Source: CAIWHR01 sp963734085 (lineage in GTDB: Bacteria; Pseudomonadota; Gammaproteobacteria; Burkholderiales; Casimicrobiaceae). From it: a stretch of 64,000 bases of DNA. The notes beneath the pieces were generated by a model. It saw only the letters and a program-made list of their open reading frames with translations, had not been told where the DNA came from and searched no databases. The DNA is taken from positions 558,001 through 622,000 of the forward strand of contig CAVTFT010000017.1 of the NCBI GenBank assembly GCA_963734085.1, in the 5' to 3' direction. Both the position numbers and the translations under genes were made by a program. The stretch's first letter is position 1. Each line of letters starts with the position of its first letter. Below are positions 24,770 through 32,713 of the stretch, one piece after another.

Positions 24770-26359
24770 TCACCACAGTCGCCACAGCGCCCACGCCAAG
24801 CCGACGATCAGTACGATGCCCCAGGTCAGCGCCCCGGCGTCGGACGGCGGGCGCACCGGAGGCAGCAGGTCGGCGTCGCGCAGCGCATCGGGGAAGGGCC
24901 GCGCCGGGACCGGAACGATCTGCGCCATCGCCGGATCGGGCGGGACGCGCATCCTGTACTCCCATGTAGTCGCGACCGGCGCGTCGCCCCACGCGCGGCT
25001 CGACGGGAATTGCGGAAAGCGCACGAAGACGAGCGCGTCGAGATCGCGCGCAAGCATCTGCGAGAGCGGACCGCCCGCGTAAGTCGTCGCGCTGCCTTTC
25101 CCGCCGAGCGCGAGCAGGCTCCCGAAAATTTCCTCGGCGGCCGCGGTCGGCAACAGCCGCGTCTGGTCGGCGCAGAGGTAATCGAAGCCGACCTTTGCCT
25201 TCGCGAGCGAGCGCTCCTTCAGCACGAGCAGCGGAAATCCGGCCCACGCGGCGAGACGGCTCGTCGGACCGCGCGCCGGCACGTCCCAGCCCAGCGCGCG
25301 CAGCGTATCGACGGAGATGCTCGTGCAGTTCGTCGTCGGGTGATAGTAGACGATCTGGTGCCGGTAGAACTGGTTGTAGACGCGACCGAGCGCCGACTGG
25401 ACGAGCGTCGCCGCGCGGCCGGTGGACAGCACGGCGACCAGCATGTACGACGGCCGATACCAGTTCTGCCCGGCGTTGAGATCGGCGAGATAGTTGTCGA
25501 GCGGAACGGGCGCTGCAATGATGCCTTTTTCGCTTTCGGCGTCGAGTGTGTAGAAATTGTTGACGAGCCAGTCGCCGATCGCGCCGTCGCTCTGGACGCG
25601 CCCCGTCACGAGCGCGAAGTGGCCGGCGTGCGCCTCGTCGTCGTCGCCTTGCGCGCCGTTGATCATGAACGCGAGCACCGCGCGCCCGCGGAGGTCGGCG
25701 TTGTTGCCCGCGCGCTGCCACAGCGTTTCGACCGCGTAGGGGCTCGTCGCACCGCCGTTCTTCTCCGCACGCATCCGCTGTCGCAAGGCGAGGGCGGGGG
25801 TCTCGTCATCAGTTGACGACCGGGCCGGCGGCGCAAGCGTGAGACGAAACTCCTCGGGCCACAGCGTGCGTGCGACGATCGCGCCGTTCTTGACGGTGCC
25901 GCGCACCTTGACGTCGCGCCCGGCAAAAAACCGCGCCGAGGATTCATCGAAGTAGGAGCGATTGAGCGGAATCTTCGGCGTGAGCGTGAAGGAGAGCGGC
26001 CCGATGCCGGTGACGAGTCCGGTGAGATCGCCGGTAAGACGCGTACCGGAGAGCAGATCCGGGGCGGCGATCCAGACGAGTGGCGGAAACTCGAGCTGCG
26101 CGGAATCGCTCCGCCCGGCGAGCCACGTGCGCAGGTCCTCGTCGAAGCGCAGGCCGCGAACGAAGCGCGCGACCGGGCGCCCTTCCTTCGCGACGGCGAT
26201 CGTCTCGCGCTCGAAGTACCACAGCGCCTGGCGGATCGTCGGGCAATCGCTGCAGCGGCCATCCGTGATCCTGAAATCGCCGGCCGCATAAAGCCCGAGG
26301 TCGGCACCGGACGCGAGGGTCGCCGTCATTGGCGCGCGTGGGGCGGGGTCGGCGGACAT
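24770..26359 (-). CDS. Uncharacterised membrane-anchored protein with a papain-like motif
   Basis: I do not recognise a named family. The 529-residue protein lacks an N-terminal signal peptide but has one C-terminal hydrophobic helix (GIVLIVGLAWALWRL) that could anchor it. The N-terminal part has a CSDCPTIRQALWYFE segment. The middle shows AHAGHFALVTGRV (about 238-250) and then HPTTNCTSISVDTLRALGW (about 336-354), an arrangement reminiscent of the His and Cys of Lnb/DUF4105-type or NlpC/P60-like cysteine hydrolases. That reading is inference. Convergent to the MFS gene and divergent from egtD. Confidence 0.6.
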   Translation of the reverse strand: MSADPAPRAPMTATLASGADLGLYAAGDFRITDGRCSDCPTIRQALWYFERETIAVAKEGRPVARFVRGLRFDEDLRTWLAGRSDSAQLEFPPLVWIAAPDLLSGTRLTGDLTGLVTGIGPLSFTLTPKIPLNRSYFDESSARFFAGRDVKVRGTVKNGAIVARTLWPEEFRLTLAPPARSSTDDETPALALRQRMRAEKNGGATSPYAVETLWQRAGNNADLRGRAVLAFMINGAQGDDDEAHAGHFALVTGRVQSDGAIGDWLVNNFYTLDAESEKGIIAAPVPLDNYLADLNAGQNWYRPSYMLVAVLSTGRAATLVQSALGRVYNQFYRHQIVYYHPTTNCTSISVDTLRALGWDVPARGPTSRLAAWAGFPLLVLKERSLAKAKVGFDYLCADQTRLLPTAAAEEIFGSLLALGGKGSATTYAGGPLSQMLARDLDALVFVRFPQFPSSRAWGDAPVATTWEYRMRVPPDPAMAQIVPVPARPFPDALRDADLLPPVRPPSDAGALTWGIVLIVGLAWALWRLW

Positions 26360-26497
26360 GGGTCGGGCGCGGAAGGAATTCTGGCGGGAGCAATGTGTGG
26401 CGCCCCGCGGCGATGTGCGGGTCGCGGGGATTATGACGCAAGACTCGCCGGTGACGCGCTATCATCGCGCGTTCCCGCTGCCCATCGTTTTGCACCC

Positions 26498-27451
26498 GTG
26501 CCCGGATACCGCATCGTCCATCGCCTCGCCATCGATCCGGCGGCCGAGCGGCGCGTGCTCGTCGCGGGCCTGCGCGCGACACCGGCCGCGATTTCGCCGA
26601 AATATTTCTACGATGGCCTGGGTTGCGCGCTCTACGGTGCGATCTGCGAGCTGCCCGAGTATTACCCGACGCGGACGGAACGGGCGATCTTCCACGAATA
26701 CCGTGCCGAGATCGCACAGGGAATTCCCGTTGGCGGCCAGTTCGTCGATCTCGGCGCCGGCGATTGCTGCAAAGCGGAGAGCTGGCTCGCGTTCGTCGCG
26801 CCGAAGCGCTATTTCGCCGTGGACATCGCCGCCGACGCGATCAACCGTGCGCTCGCGCGTCTTGCGCCCGAACATCCGGAAGTCGAAATGGTGGGCGTGA
26901 TCACCGACTTCACCGCGGGGCTCGATCTCGGCGCCGATCTCGCGCACCTGCCGACGACGTTCTTCTATCCCGGATCATCGATCGGAAACTTCACGCCGGA
27001 CGAAGCGCAGGCCTTCCTGCGCGCGATCCGTCGGCATTGCGTCGTTCCGCGGAGCGGCCTCCTGATCGGCGTCGATACCAAAAAGGACAAGGCGCGGCTC
27101 GATGCCGCCTACGACGATCGACTCGGCGTTACGGCAGCGTTCAACCGCAACGTGCTGAACCATGTCAATCGTGTGCTTGGAAGCGATTTCGTCCCGGACG
27201 CGTTCGCGCATCGGGGCTTCTACAATGCGCCGGCAGGCCGGATCGAAATGCACCTCGAAGCGACGTCGGCGCAGACGGTGATGCTCGACGGGACGCCGCG
27301 CGTCTACAGCGAAGGCGAGCGCATCCACACCGAGAATTCGTACAAGTACGCGCCGGCCGAGTTCGCGACGCTGCTCGAGCGGGCGGGATTTGGCGCCGTG
27401 CGTCGCTGGCAGGATGCGCGCGGCGATTTCGCGGTGTTCTATGCCGAGTGA
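26498..27451 (+). CDS. egtD: L-histidine N-alpha-methyltransferase EgtD
   Basis: SAM-dependent enzyme that trimethylates histidine to hercynine, the common precursor of ergothioneine and selenoneine. The 317-residue product has the usual EgtD length. Its N-terminus shows ISPKYFYDGLGCALYGAIC and LPEYYPTRTERAIF; the SAM site is VDLGAGDCCKAESWL (about 83-97), with PGSSIGNFTPDEA and the late ENSYKYAPAEF of the histidine-binding domain. The GTG at 26498 (VPGYRIVHRL) fits the family; longer in-frame starts lie in low-conservation sequence. It faces egtB tail to tail across a 170-base gap. Confidence 0.92.
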   Translation: MPGYRIVHRLAIDPAAERRVLVAGLRATPAAISPKYFYDGLGCALYGAICELPEYYPTRTERAIFHEYRAEIAQGIPVGGQFVDLGAGDCCKAESWLAFVAPKRYFAVDIAADAINRALARLAPEHPEVEMVGVITDFTAGLDLGADLAHLPTTFFYPGSSIGNFTPDEAQAFLRAIRRHCVVPRSGLLIGVDTKKDKARLDAAYDDRLGVTAAFNRNVLNHVNRVLGSDFVPDAFAHRGFYNAPAGRIEMHLEATSAQTVMLDGTPRVYSEGERIHTENSYKYAPAEFATLLERAGFGAVRRWQDARGDFAVFYAE

Positions 27452-27492
27452 GCGAGGCGGGCGAGGCGGAGCCGAGCGAAGGCCCGAAGGGC
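27448..27492. repeat. GC-rich local repeat, unit 1
   Basis: GTGAGCGAGGCGGGCGAGGC, then GGAGCCGAGCGAAGGCCCG and AAGGGC. It contains the egtD stop codon. A near-identical unit lies about 117 bases downstream. It includes the small hairpin GCCCGAAGGGC. Confidence 0.65.
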
Positions 27493-27564
27493 GCGTCGCC
27501 GAGCGATCGAGCGCGGCCGACGCAACCGCGCATCGCGTCACAAGGAACGTACGGAGGCCGCGGT

Positions 27565-27607
27565 GTGAGCGAGGCGGGCGAGCGGAGCGAGCCAAGGCCC
27601 GAAGGGC
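27565..27607. repeat. GC-rich local repeat, unit 2
   Basis: GTGAGCGAGGCGGGCGAGCG, then GAGCGAGCCAAGGCCCGAAG and GGC, matching unit 1 with a few indels. Both units lie between the convergent egtD and egtB stops, where they may help end transcription. Confidence 0.65.
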
Positions 27608-27622
27608 ACTTGACCGCGCCCC

Positions 27623-28924
27623 CTAGCGCACATCGCGCGCGAGTCGCAGCCCGGAGAACTGCCAGCGCGCCTCGGGCGGGAAGAAATTGCGATACGTCGC
27701 GCGGATGTGCGAGCGCGGCGTCGCGCACGAGCCGCCACGCAGCACGTACTGGTTGCACATGAACTTGCCGTTGTACTCGCCGACGGCCCCCGGCGCGGGT
27801 TCGTAGCCGGGATACGGTGCGTACGAACTCCGCGTCCATTCCCAGACGTCGCCGTAAAGCTGTGCGGGGGTTCCGGGCGGGGGATCGCCACGCGGCGCAA
27901 GCGGGTGCAACATCCCGCTCTCCTGGAAATTTCCATCGATCGCACAACCGGTCGCAGCCGCTTCCCACTCGAATTCGGTCGGCAAGCGTGCGCCCGCCCA
28001 CCTCGCGTAAGCGTCGGCTTCGAAGTAGTTCACGTGAGTCATGGGCGCGGCCGGATCGATGTCCACGCGGCCGCGCAGCGTGAACGTCGTCCAGCGGCCG
28101 TCACGCTGCTCCCAATAGAGCGGCGCCGACCAGCGCTGCGCCTGCGCGGCGTCCCATCCGAGCGACAGCCACAGCTCGGGGCGTCGGTAGCCCCCGTCGT
28201 CGATGAACGCGAGGAAATCGCCATGGGTCACCGGACGCGAGGCGAGTTCGAACGGGATAAGAAAGACCTCGTGGCGCGGCAGCTCGTTGTCGAAGCAGAA
28301 GCCCATGCCGGCGTGACCCGATGCGATGAGCCCTCCGGGGAACCCGATCCAGCGCGCCTTCTGAGGTTTGATCGGCGTCAGTGGCCACCGTTCGAGATAG
28401 GACGGCTGCAGGGGATTGCGCGACAGCAGGTGCTTCACGTCAGTGAGAATCAGCTCCTGGTGCTGCTGCTCGTGCTGCACGCCGAGCTCGAGGAGCGCGG
28501 CGATCCCCGGATCACCTTCGGCGCGCGCGAACAATGGCTCGAGATGGTGCTCGACGTGTGCACGATAAGCACGAACTTCGTCGAGCGATGGCCGGGATAG
28601 CAATCCGCGCTCGGGCCGCGGATGCCGGTCGCCGACCGCGTTGTAATAGGAGTTGAAGAGAACGCGGAAATGCGGATGGAATGGCGAGTAGCCGCGGACA
28701 TGGCGCTCGAGCAGGAACGTCTCGAAAAACCAGGTCGTGTGCGCGAGATGCCACTTGACGGGACTCGCATCCGGCATCGACTGCAATGCGCAATCCTCCG
28801 CCGACAGCGGCGCCGCAAGGCGCACCGTGGTGGCTCGCACCGCGTCGAAGCGCGCGGCGAGCGACGTCGGCGATGCCTCGGTCGTCCCGACTCGCCGCCG
28901 CGGGTTGCGTGCACGATTCGGCAT
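27623..28924 (-). CDS. egtB: Ergothioneine synthase EgtB (hercynine sulfoxide synthase)
   Basis: Non-heme iron enzyme of 433 residues that couples hercynine, O2 and a thiol (cysteine or gamma-glutamylcysteine) through a C-S bond. The DinB-like N-terminal domain supplies the three iron histidines: WHLAHTTWFFE near residue 58 and HEQQHQELI near 150 (HX3HXE). The C-terminal FGE-like domain has LPTEFEWEAAATG, YGDVWEWTRSSY and VLRGGSCATPRSHIR. ATG 28924 lies two bases after the senC stop, so it is the last gene of the senB-senC-egtB operon. No egtA, egtC or egtE is in the window. It differs from SenA at the sites around WFFE and WTRSSY, so I assign it to the sulfur branch. Confidence 0.92.
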   Translation of the reverse strand: MPNRARNPRRRVGTTEASPTSLAARFDAVRATTVRLAAPLSAEDCALQSMPDASPVKWHLAHTTWFFETFLLERHVRGYSPFHPHFRVLFNSYYNAVGDRHPRPERGLLSRPSLDEVRAYRAHVEHHLEPLFARAEGDPGIAALLELGVQHEQQHQELILTDVKHLLSRNPLQPSYLERWPLTPIKPQKARWIGFPGGLIASGHAGMGFCFDNELPRHEVFLIPFELASRPVTHGDFLAFIDDGGYRRPELWLSLGWDAAQAQRWSAPLYWEQRDGRWTTFTLRGRVDIDPAAPMTHVNYFEADAYARWAGARLPTEFEWEAAATGCAIDGNFQESGMLHPLAPRGDPPPGTPAQLYGDVWEWTRSSYAPYPGYEPAPGAVGEYNGKFMCNQYVLRGGSCATPRSHIRATYRNFFPPEARWQFSGLRLARDVR

Positions 28925-28926
28925 GG

Positions 28927-29982
28927 TTAGACGAGCGTCACGCGCGGCGCACCGGCGACGATACTGCCGATGACGGCCGCGCGATCGAAGCCTTCGGTTC
29001 GAAACAGCGCAAGAACGTCGTCCGCCGCCTCCGGCGCGCACGCGACGAGCAGACCGCCGGAGGTCTGCGGGTCGGTGAGGAGCGCCTGCTCGACGGCGAC
29101 GGTGCCGGGCTCGAGGCTGACCTCGTTTCCGTAGGACGCCCAGTTGCGGCGCGAGGCGCCGGTGACGTTTCCTGCGCGCGCGAGCTCGACCACGCCCGGA
29201 TGGAGCGGAATCTTCGCGAAGTCGAGCGTCGCACCGACTCCCGAGCCACGGCAGACCTCGAGCAGATGGCCGACGAGACCGAACCCCGTGACGTCGGTCA
29301 GCGCGTGTACGGATTCCATCGTTCCCAGCGTGATGCCCGGCGTGTTGAGCTGTGTCGTGCTCGCGATCATCCCCGCGTAGCCGTCGGGAGACAGCGTCTC
29401 CTTCTTCAACGCTGCGCTGTAGATGCCCACACCGAGCGCCTTGCCGAGGATGATCGCGTCGCCGGGCCGCGCGCCGACGTTTCGCTTCAGGTTCTTCGGA
29501 TCGACGACCCCGAGGGCGACGAGCCCATAGATCGGCTCGACCGAATCGATCGTGTGGCCGCCGGCGATCGGGATGCCCGCTTTCGCGCAGATGGCCTCGC
29601 CGCCTTCGAGGATCTTGCGGATTGTCTCCATCGGCAGCCTGTCGACCGGCATGCCGACCAGCGCCAGTGCGAACAGCGGCGTCGCGCCCATCGCGTAGAT
29701 GTCGGAGAGCGCATTCGTCGCGGCGATCGCACCGAAGTCGTGGGGATCGTCGACGATCGGCATGAAGAAATCGGTGGTCGCGACGATCGCCTGCGTGTCG
29801 TTCAACTGATACACCGCGGCATCGTCGGACGTCTCGATGCCGACCAGCAATTCTCTCGGCACGAGCGACGGCCCGACCTTGGCGATGATCTGCTCCAGCA
29901 CGCCGGGCGCGATCTTGCAGCCGCAGCCGCCACCGTGGCTGAACTGGGTGAGACGGAGCGGAGGCCGGTCAGGTGCGTTCAT
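28927..29982 (-). CDS. senC: Selenophosphate synthetase (SelD), acting as SenC
   Basis: ATP-dependent selenide, water dikinase of 351 residues that makes selenophosphate from selenide. The N-terminal catalytic loop is SHGGGCGCKIAPG with cysteine, not selenocysteine, at the active position and the lysine two residues after the second cysteine. Further signatures are DDAAVYQLND, VDDPHDFGAIAATNALSDI, IAGGHTIDSVEPIYG and LLTDPQTSGGLLVAC. In senABC clusters this protein is called SenC and feeds SenB. Its ATG overlaps the senB stop (ATGA), and egtB follows two bases after its own stop. It could also serve selenoprotein or tRNA selenation elsewhere in the genome, but no selA or selB is present here. 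Confidence 0.93.
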   Translation of the reverse strand: MNAPDRPPLRLTQFSHGGGCGCKIAPGVLEQIIAKVGPSLVPRELLVGIETSDDAAVYQLNDTQAIVATTDFFMPIVDDPHDFGAIAATNALSDIYAMGATPLFALALVGMPVDRLPMETIRKILEGGEAICAKAGIPIAGGHTIDSVEPIYGLVALGVVDPKNLKRNVGARPGDAIILGKALGVGIYSAALKKETLSPDGYAGMIASTTQLNTPGITLGTMESVHALTDVTGFGLVGHLLEVCRGSGVGATLDFAKIPLHPGVVELARAGNVTGASRRNWASYGNEVSLEPGTVAVEQALLTDPQTSGGLLVACAPEAADDVLALFRTEGFDRAAVIGSIVAGAPRVTLV

Positions 29983-31028
29983 GGAAGTCCAATCCTGGTT
30001 GCGGCGGGGCCGACCATTGTACCGGCGTCCGCCGCCCTTGCCGCGAGGGCCCCGGCGATCGCTTTTTCCAGCGCCCTGCGCTCGGCGTCCGGCGTGAAGA
30101 GCGGTGCATGACGGGCGCATTGCGCGGCGAGCGTGTTGGACAACGTCGGTTCACGGACGATCCGTGTGAGGAGACGGGCGAGCGCGGCCACGTTGCCGAC
30201 AGGGAAATAGCCCGAATAGCTCGCGCCCAGCATCCCGAGGTTGCCGGACATGCGCGAGGCGACCACGAACGTACCGGCGGTGATCGCCTCGACGACGACG
30301 TTGGCGCCGCCCTCCATCTTCGACGGGCAGAGCAGCAGATGCGCCCGCTTGATCGCCTGCCGGGTCCAGGGGTGGGGCCGCGGCCCGAACCAGCGCACGC
30401 GCGCATCCGCGGCGGCGAGCTCGCGGGCCGCCTGCCCGAGCGCCGGATCGAGCGCCGCGCCAATGATGGTCAGCGTGACGCGGAGATCGGCGGGCAGCCG
30501 CCGCCATGCCTCGAACACGGTGCGCGGATCCTTTTCGTCGCGCAGATGGGCGACCAGCACGCAATGCAGACGATCGGCGCGTTTCCAAGGCCACGGCTTC
30601 AGCGCGCGCGCCGACTGGTAGACGACATCGACCTTGCGCCGGAATTCCGCGGGAACGAAATTGCGGGCGTCCTCCTGCAGCACGATCAGCCGGTCGGCAT
30701 CCGAAAGCGACGCGCGGGCGTCAAGGTTGCCGGCAGGAACGTCGCGATAGAGGTCGGTGCCGGTCAGCACGACGACGAGGGCGCGGTCCGGATGCGCGGC
30801 GCGCCAGGCGGCGATCGCGGCGCGGCTGCGGCGTGCGTGCAGCGCGAGAAGCGCGACAGCGCCGGCGCCCTCGCCGTCGGTCACGGGCGCGTCAACCGCT
30901 TGTACAATCGGCCGGTAACGCGGTGCGAGCAGGCGCGCCCAGCGTGCAGCGGTGCGCCAGTTGCCGTTGTTCGCGGCCGCCGCATAAGGAGTGACGATGA
31001 GAAGCGTCGGAGTGCCGGAGCGGGCCAT
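29979..31028 (-). CDS. senB: Selenosugar synthase SenB (glycosyltransferase-like)
   Basis: Glycosyltransferase-fold enzyme of 349 residues, TIGR04348-like. SenB transfers the sugar of a UDP-sugar to selenophosphate-derived selenium, giving a selenosugar. Family hallmarks visible are LLIVTPYAAAANNGNWRTA at the start, ALHARRSRAAIAAW, VVLTGTDLYRDV near residue 90, VAHLRDEKDPRTVF near 170, CPSKMEGGANVVVEAI near 245 and GNLGMLGASYSGYFPVGN near 270. First gene of the operon senB-senC-egtB, with ATGA overlap to senC. The conserved N-terminus requires a start close to 31028, which places it inside the 5' end of senA on the other strand. Confidence 0.9.
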   Translation of the reverse strand: MARSGTPTLLIVTPYAAAANNGNWRTAARWARLLAPRYRPIVQAVDAPVTDGEGAGAVALLALHARRSRAAIAAWRAAHPDRALVVVLTGTDLYRDVPAGNLDARASLSDADRLIVLQEDARNFVPAEFRRKVDVVYQSARALKPWPWKRADRLHCVLVAHLRDEKDPRTVFEAWRRLPADLRVTLTIIGAALDPALGQAARELAAADARVRWFGPRPHPWTRQAIKRAHLLLCPSKMEGGANVVVEAITAGTFVVASRMSGNLGMLGASYSGYFPVGNVAALARLLTRIVREPTLSNTLAAQCARHAPLFTPDAERRALEKAIAGALAARAADAGTMVGPAATRIGLP

Positions 31029-32364
31029 CGCGCGCAGAGATGATTCCGAGGCTGACGCGGCGCAACGTGGCTGGCCGCCGCGATCTGCGGCGGCGCTCGA
31101 AGCAGCGTTGCGCGGTGCGCGCGATTATACGCTCGGGCTCTATGCGCACTTGTCCGAATCGCAGCAGCACTTTCCGCAGATCGCGATCGTCAATCCGCCG
31201 CGCTGGGAGCTGGGCCACATCGGCTGGTTCCAGGAGTTCTGGTGCCGCCGTTATCGCCCGGATGACCCGGCGGGCGTGCGTACGCCGTCACGGATCGCGA
31301 ACGCCGACGCGCTGTGGAATTCGAGTACCGTCCCGCACGCGACGCGCTGGAGCCTGCCGCTGCCGGCGTGGCCCGCGCTCCATGCGTACCTCGACGCGAC
31401 GCTCGCCGACACGCTCGAAATACTCGCCGCATCGCGCGACGGCGAGCGTTATTACTTCGAGCTTGCGCTCTATCACGAGGACATGCATGCCGAGGCGTTG
31501 CTGATGACGCTGCAGTCGCTCGCATTGCCTCCGCCGACGGCCTTTGTCGAGCCGCGTTCGCGCGTCTCCGCTGCCGCATCGTCGGATGCGTCGGGCGATG
31601 TCGCGGTTCCGGGGGGCGAGCTCGCGCTCGGCACGGCGCGCGGCACCGACAAACGTCGCTTCGTCTTCGACAACGAGAAATGGGCGCATGCCGTCCGCGT
31701 CGCGCCGTTCGCGATTGCGCGGTGCTGCGTGACCAACAGGGAATTCGCGACGTTCGTCGCCGACGGCGGCTACCGCCGGCCCGAGTTGTGGTCGGACGCC
31801 GGACGCGCGTGGCTCGCCGCGGCCGGACGCGCATCGCCCGCGTATTGGCTGCGCGATGGAGGCGCGTGGCAAGCGCGCCGGTTCGATCGCTGGCGTCCGC
31901 TCGATGCGAACGCGCCGGTCCAGCACGTCTCGGCATTCGAGGCGGACGCGTACTGCCGCTGGGCCGGCCGGCGTCTGCCGACCGAAGCCGAGTGGGAATG
32001 CGCGGCGCGGTTCGGGCTGCCCGCGCAAGGCGACGATCGGCCATGGACGACCCCCGAGGGCAACGCCAACCTCGACGCCGTCGCCGGCGCGCCCGTCGCG
32101 GTCAACGCATTCGCCGATGCAACACCCCATCGTCTTGCGCAGATGTTGGGTAATGTCTGGGAATGGACGGCGACGCCGTTCGGTCCGTATCCGGGCTTCG
32201 CCGCCGATCCCTACGCCGACTATTCGGCGCCGTGGTTCGGCGATCATCACGTGCTGCGCGGCGGTTCGTGGGCGACGCGCTCGCGCCTCGTCCATCACCG
32301 CTTCCGCAACTTCTACCGGCCCGAGCGCCACGACCCCTTCGTGGGCTTTCGCACTTGCGCATGA
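30997..32364 (+). CDS. senA: Selenoneine synthase SenA (EgtB homologue)
   Basis: Non-heme iron enzyme of 455 residues that forms the C-Se bond between hercynine and the selenosugar to yield selenoneine. It has the EgtB architecture, with PPRWELGHIGWFQEFW and LYHEDMHAEALLMTL (iron histidines, HX3HXE) in the DinB-like half and LPTEAEWECAARFG, MLGNVWEWTATPFG and HHVLRGGSWATRSRLVHHRF in the FGE-like half. The WFQEFW and SSTVPHATRWSLPLP segments are those of the SenA branch rather than EgtB. Start: AAGGAG lies five bases before ATG 30997. The gene is divergent from senB with overlapping 5' ends. Confidence 0.9.
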   Translation: MRSVGVPERAIARRDDSEADAAQRGWPPRSAAALEAALRGARDYTLGLYAHLSESQQHFPQIAIVNPPRWELGHIGWFQEFWCRRYRPDDPAGVRTPSRIANADALWNSSTVPHATRWSLPLPAWPALHAYLDATLADTLEILAASRDGERYYFELALYHEDMHAEALLMTLQSLALPPPTAFVEPRSRVSAAASSDASGDVAVPGGELALGTARGTDKRRFVFDNEKWAHAVRVAPFAIARCCVTNREFATFVADGGYRRPELWSDAGRAWLAAAGRASPAYWLRDGGAWQARRFDRWRPLDANAPVQHVSAFEADAYCRWAGRRLPTEAEWECAARFGLPAQGDDRPWTTPEGNANLDAVAGAPVAVNAFADATPHRLAQMLGNVWEWTATPFGPYPGFAADPYADYSAPWFGDHHVLRGGSWATRSRLVHHRFRNFYRPERHDPFVGFRTCA

Positions 32365-32713
32365 GCAGCGGGGCGACCCGCGAGACGCCCGCGACATAGC
32401 GCGCCGGTGCGACATTCCGCCGCGATTTCGCGGGGAAATGTGATGCAGATCAAAGGTATCGCCGCCGCAGACCGACGCGCCAGCGTAGCATCCGTTCTGA
32501 CGCGACCACGTCCCGAAGCGCGCTGACAGCAGCGCGGACTACGCCAGACCTTCGGACCGTCGCCGTACGCGGAGGATGTGGCTTGAAGCCGATGCACGGA
32601 GCGCGCACTGACGACTGTTCCCAAGTCGTGCGTCGGCCATCGCCTGTTCGATCCTCCGTTTCCGCATTCGAACGGGCCCCGCTGGCGGTCGGCCCGAGCC
32701 ACCGGGACATGAT
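32365..32713. other. Intergenic leader of the Nfn/Kor operon
   Basis: A 349-base gap between senA and the ferredoxin/NADP oxidoreductase genes. No gene is supported. It holds an FNR-like palindrome (32440-32453). Short ORFs running through it lack conserved sequence. Confidence 0.6.
32440..32453. promoter_or_regulatory. FNR/ANR-like binding site
   Basis: GTGATGCAGATCAA matches TTGAT-N4-ATCAA at nine of ten defined positions. It lies 261 bases before the GTG of the first gene of an operon of ferredoxin-linked enzymes, which are usually induced at low oxygen. No clearly spaced -10 box was found at the distance expected for a class II site, so the promoter itself remains unplaced. Confidence 0.5.

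Noticed and set aside
27448..27607. CRISPR-like repeat array
   Set aside because: Only two units, imperfect, with no further repeats or cas genes.
28927..29982. SelD as evidence of selenocysteine use in this window
   Set aside because: No selA, selB, selC or plausible in-frame Sec TGA codon was seen; the gene is explained by the sen cluster.
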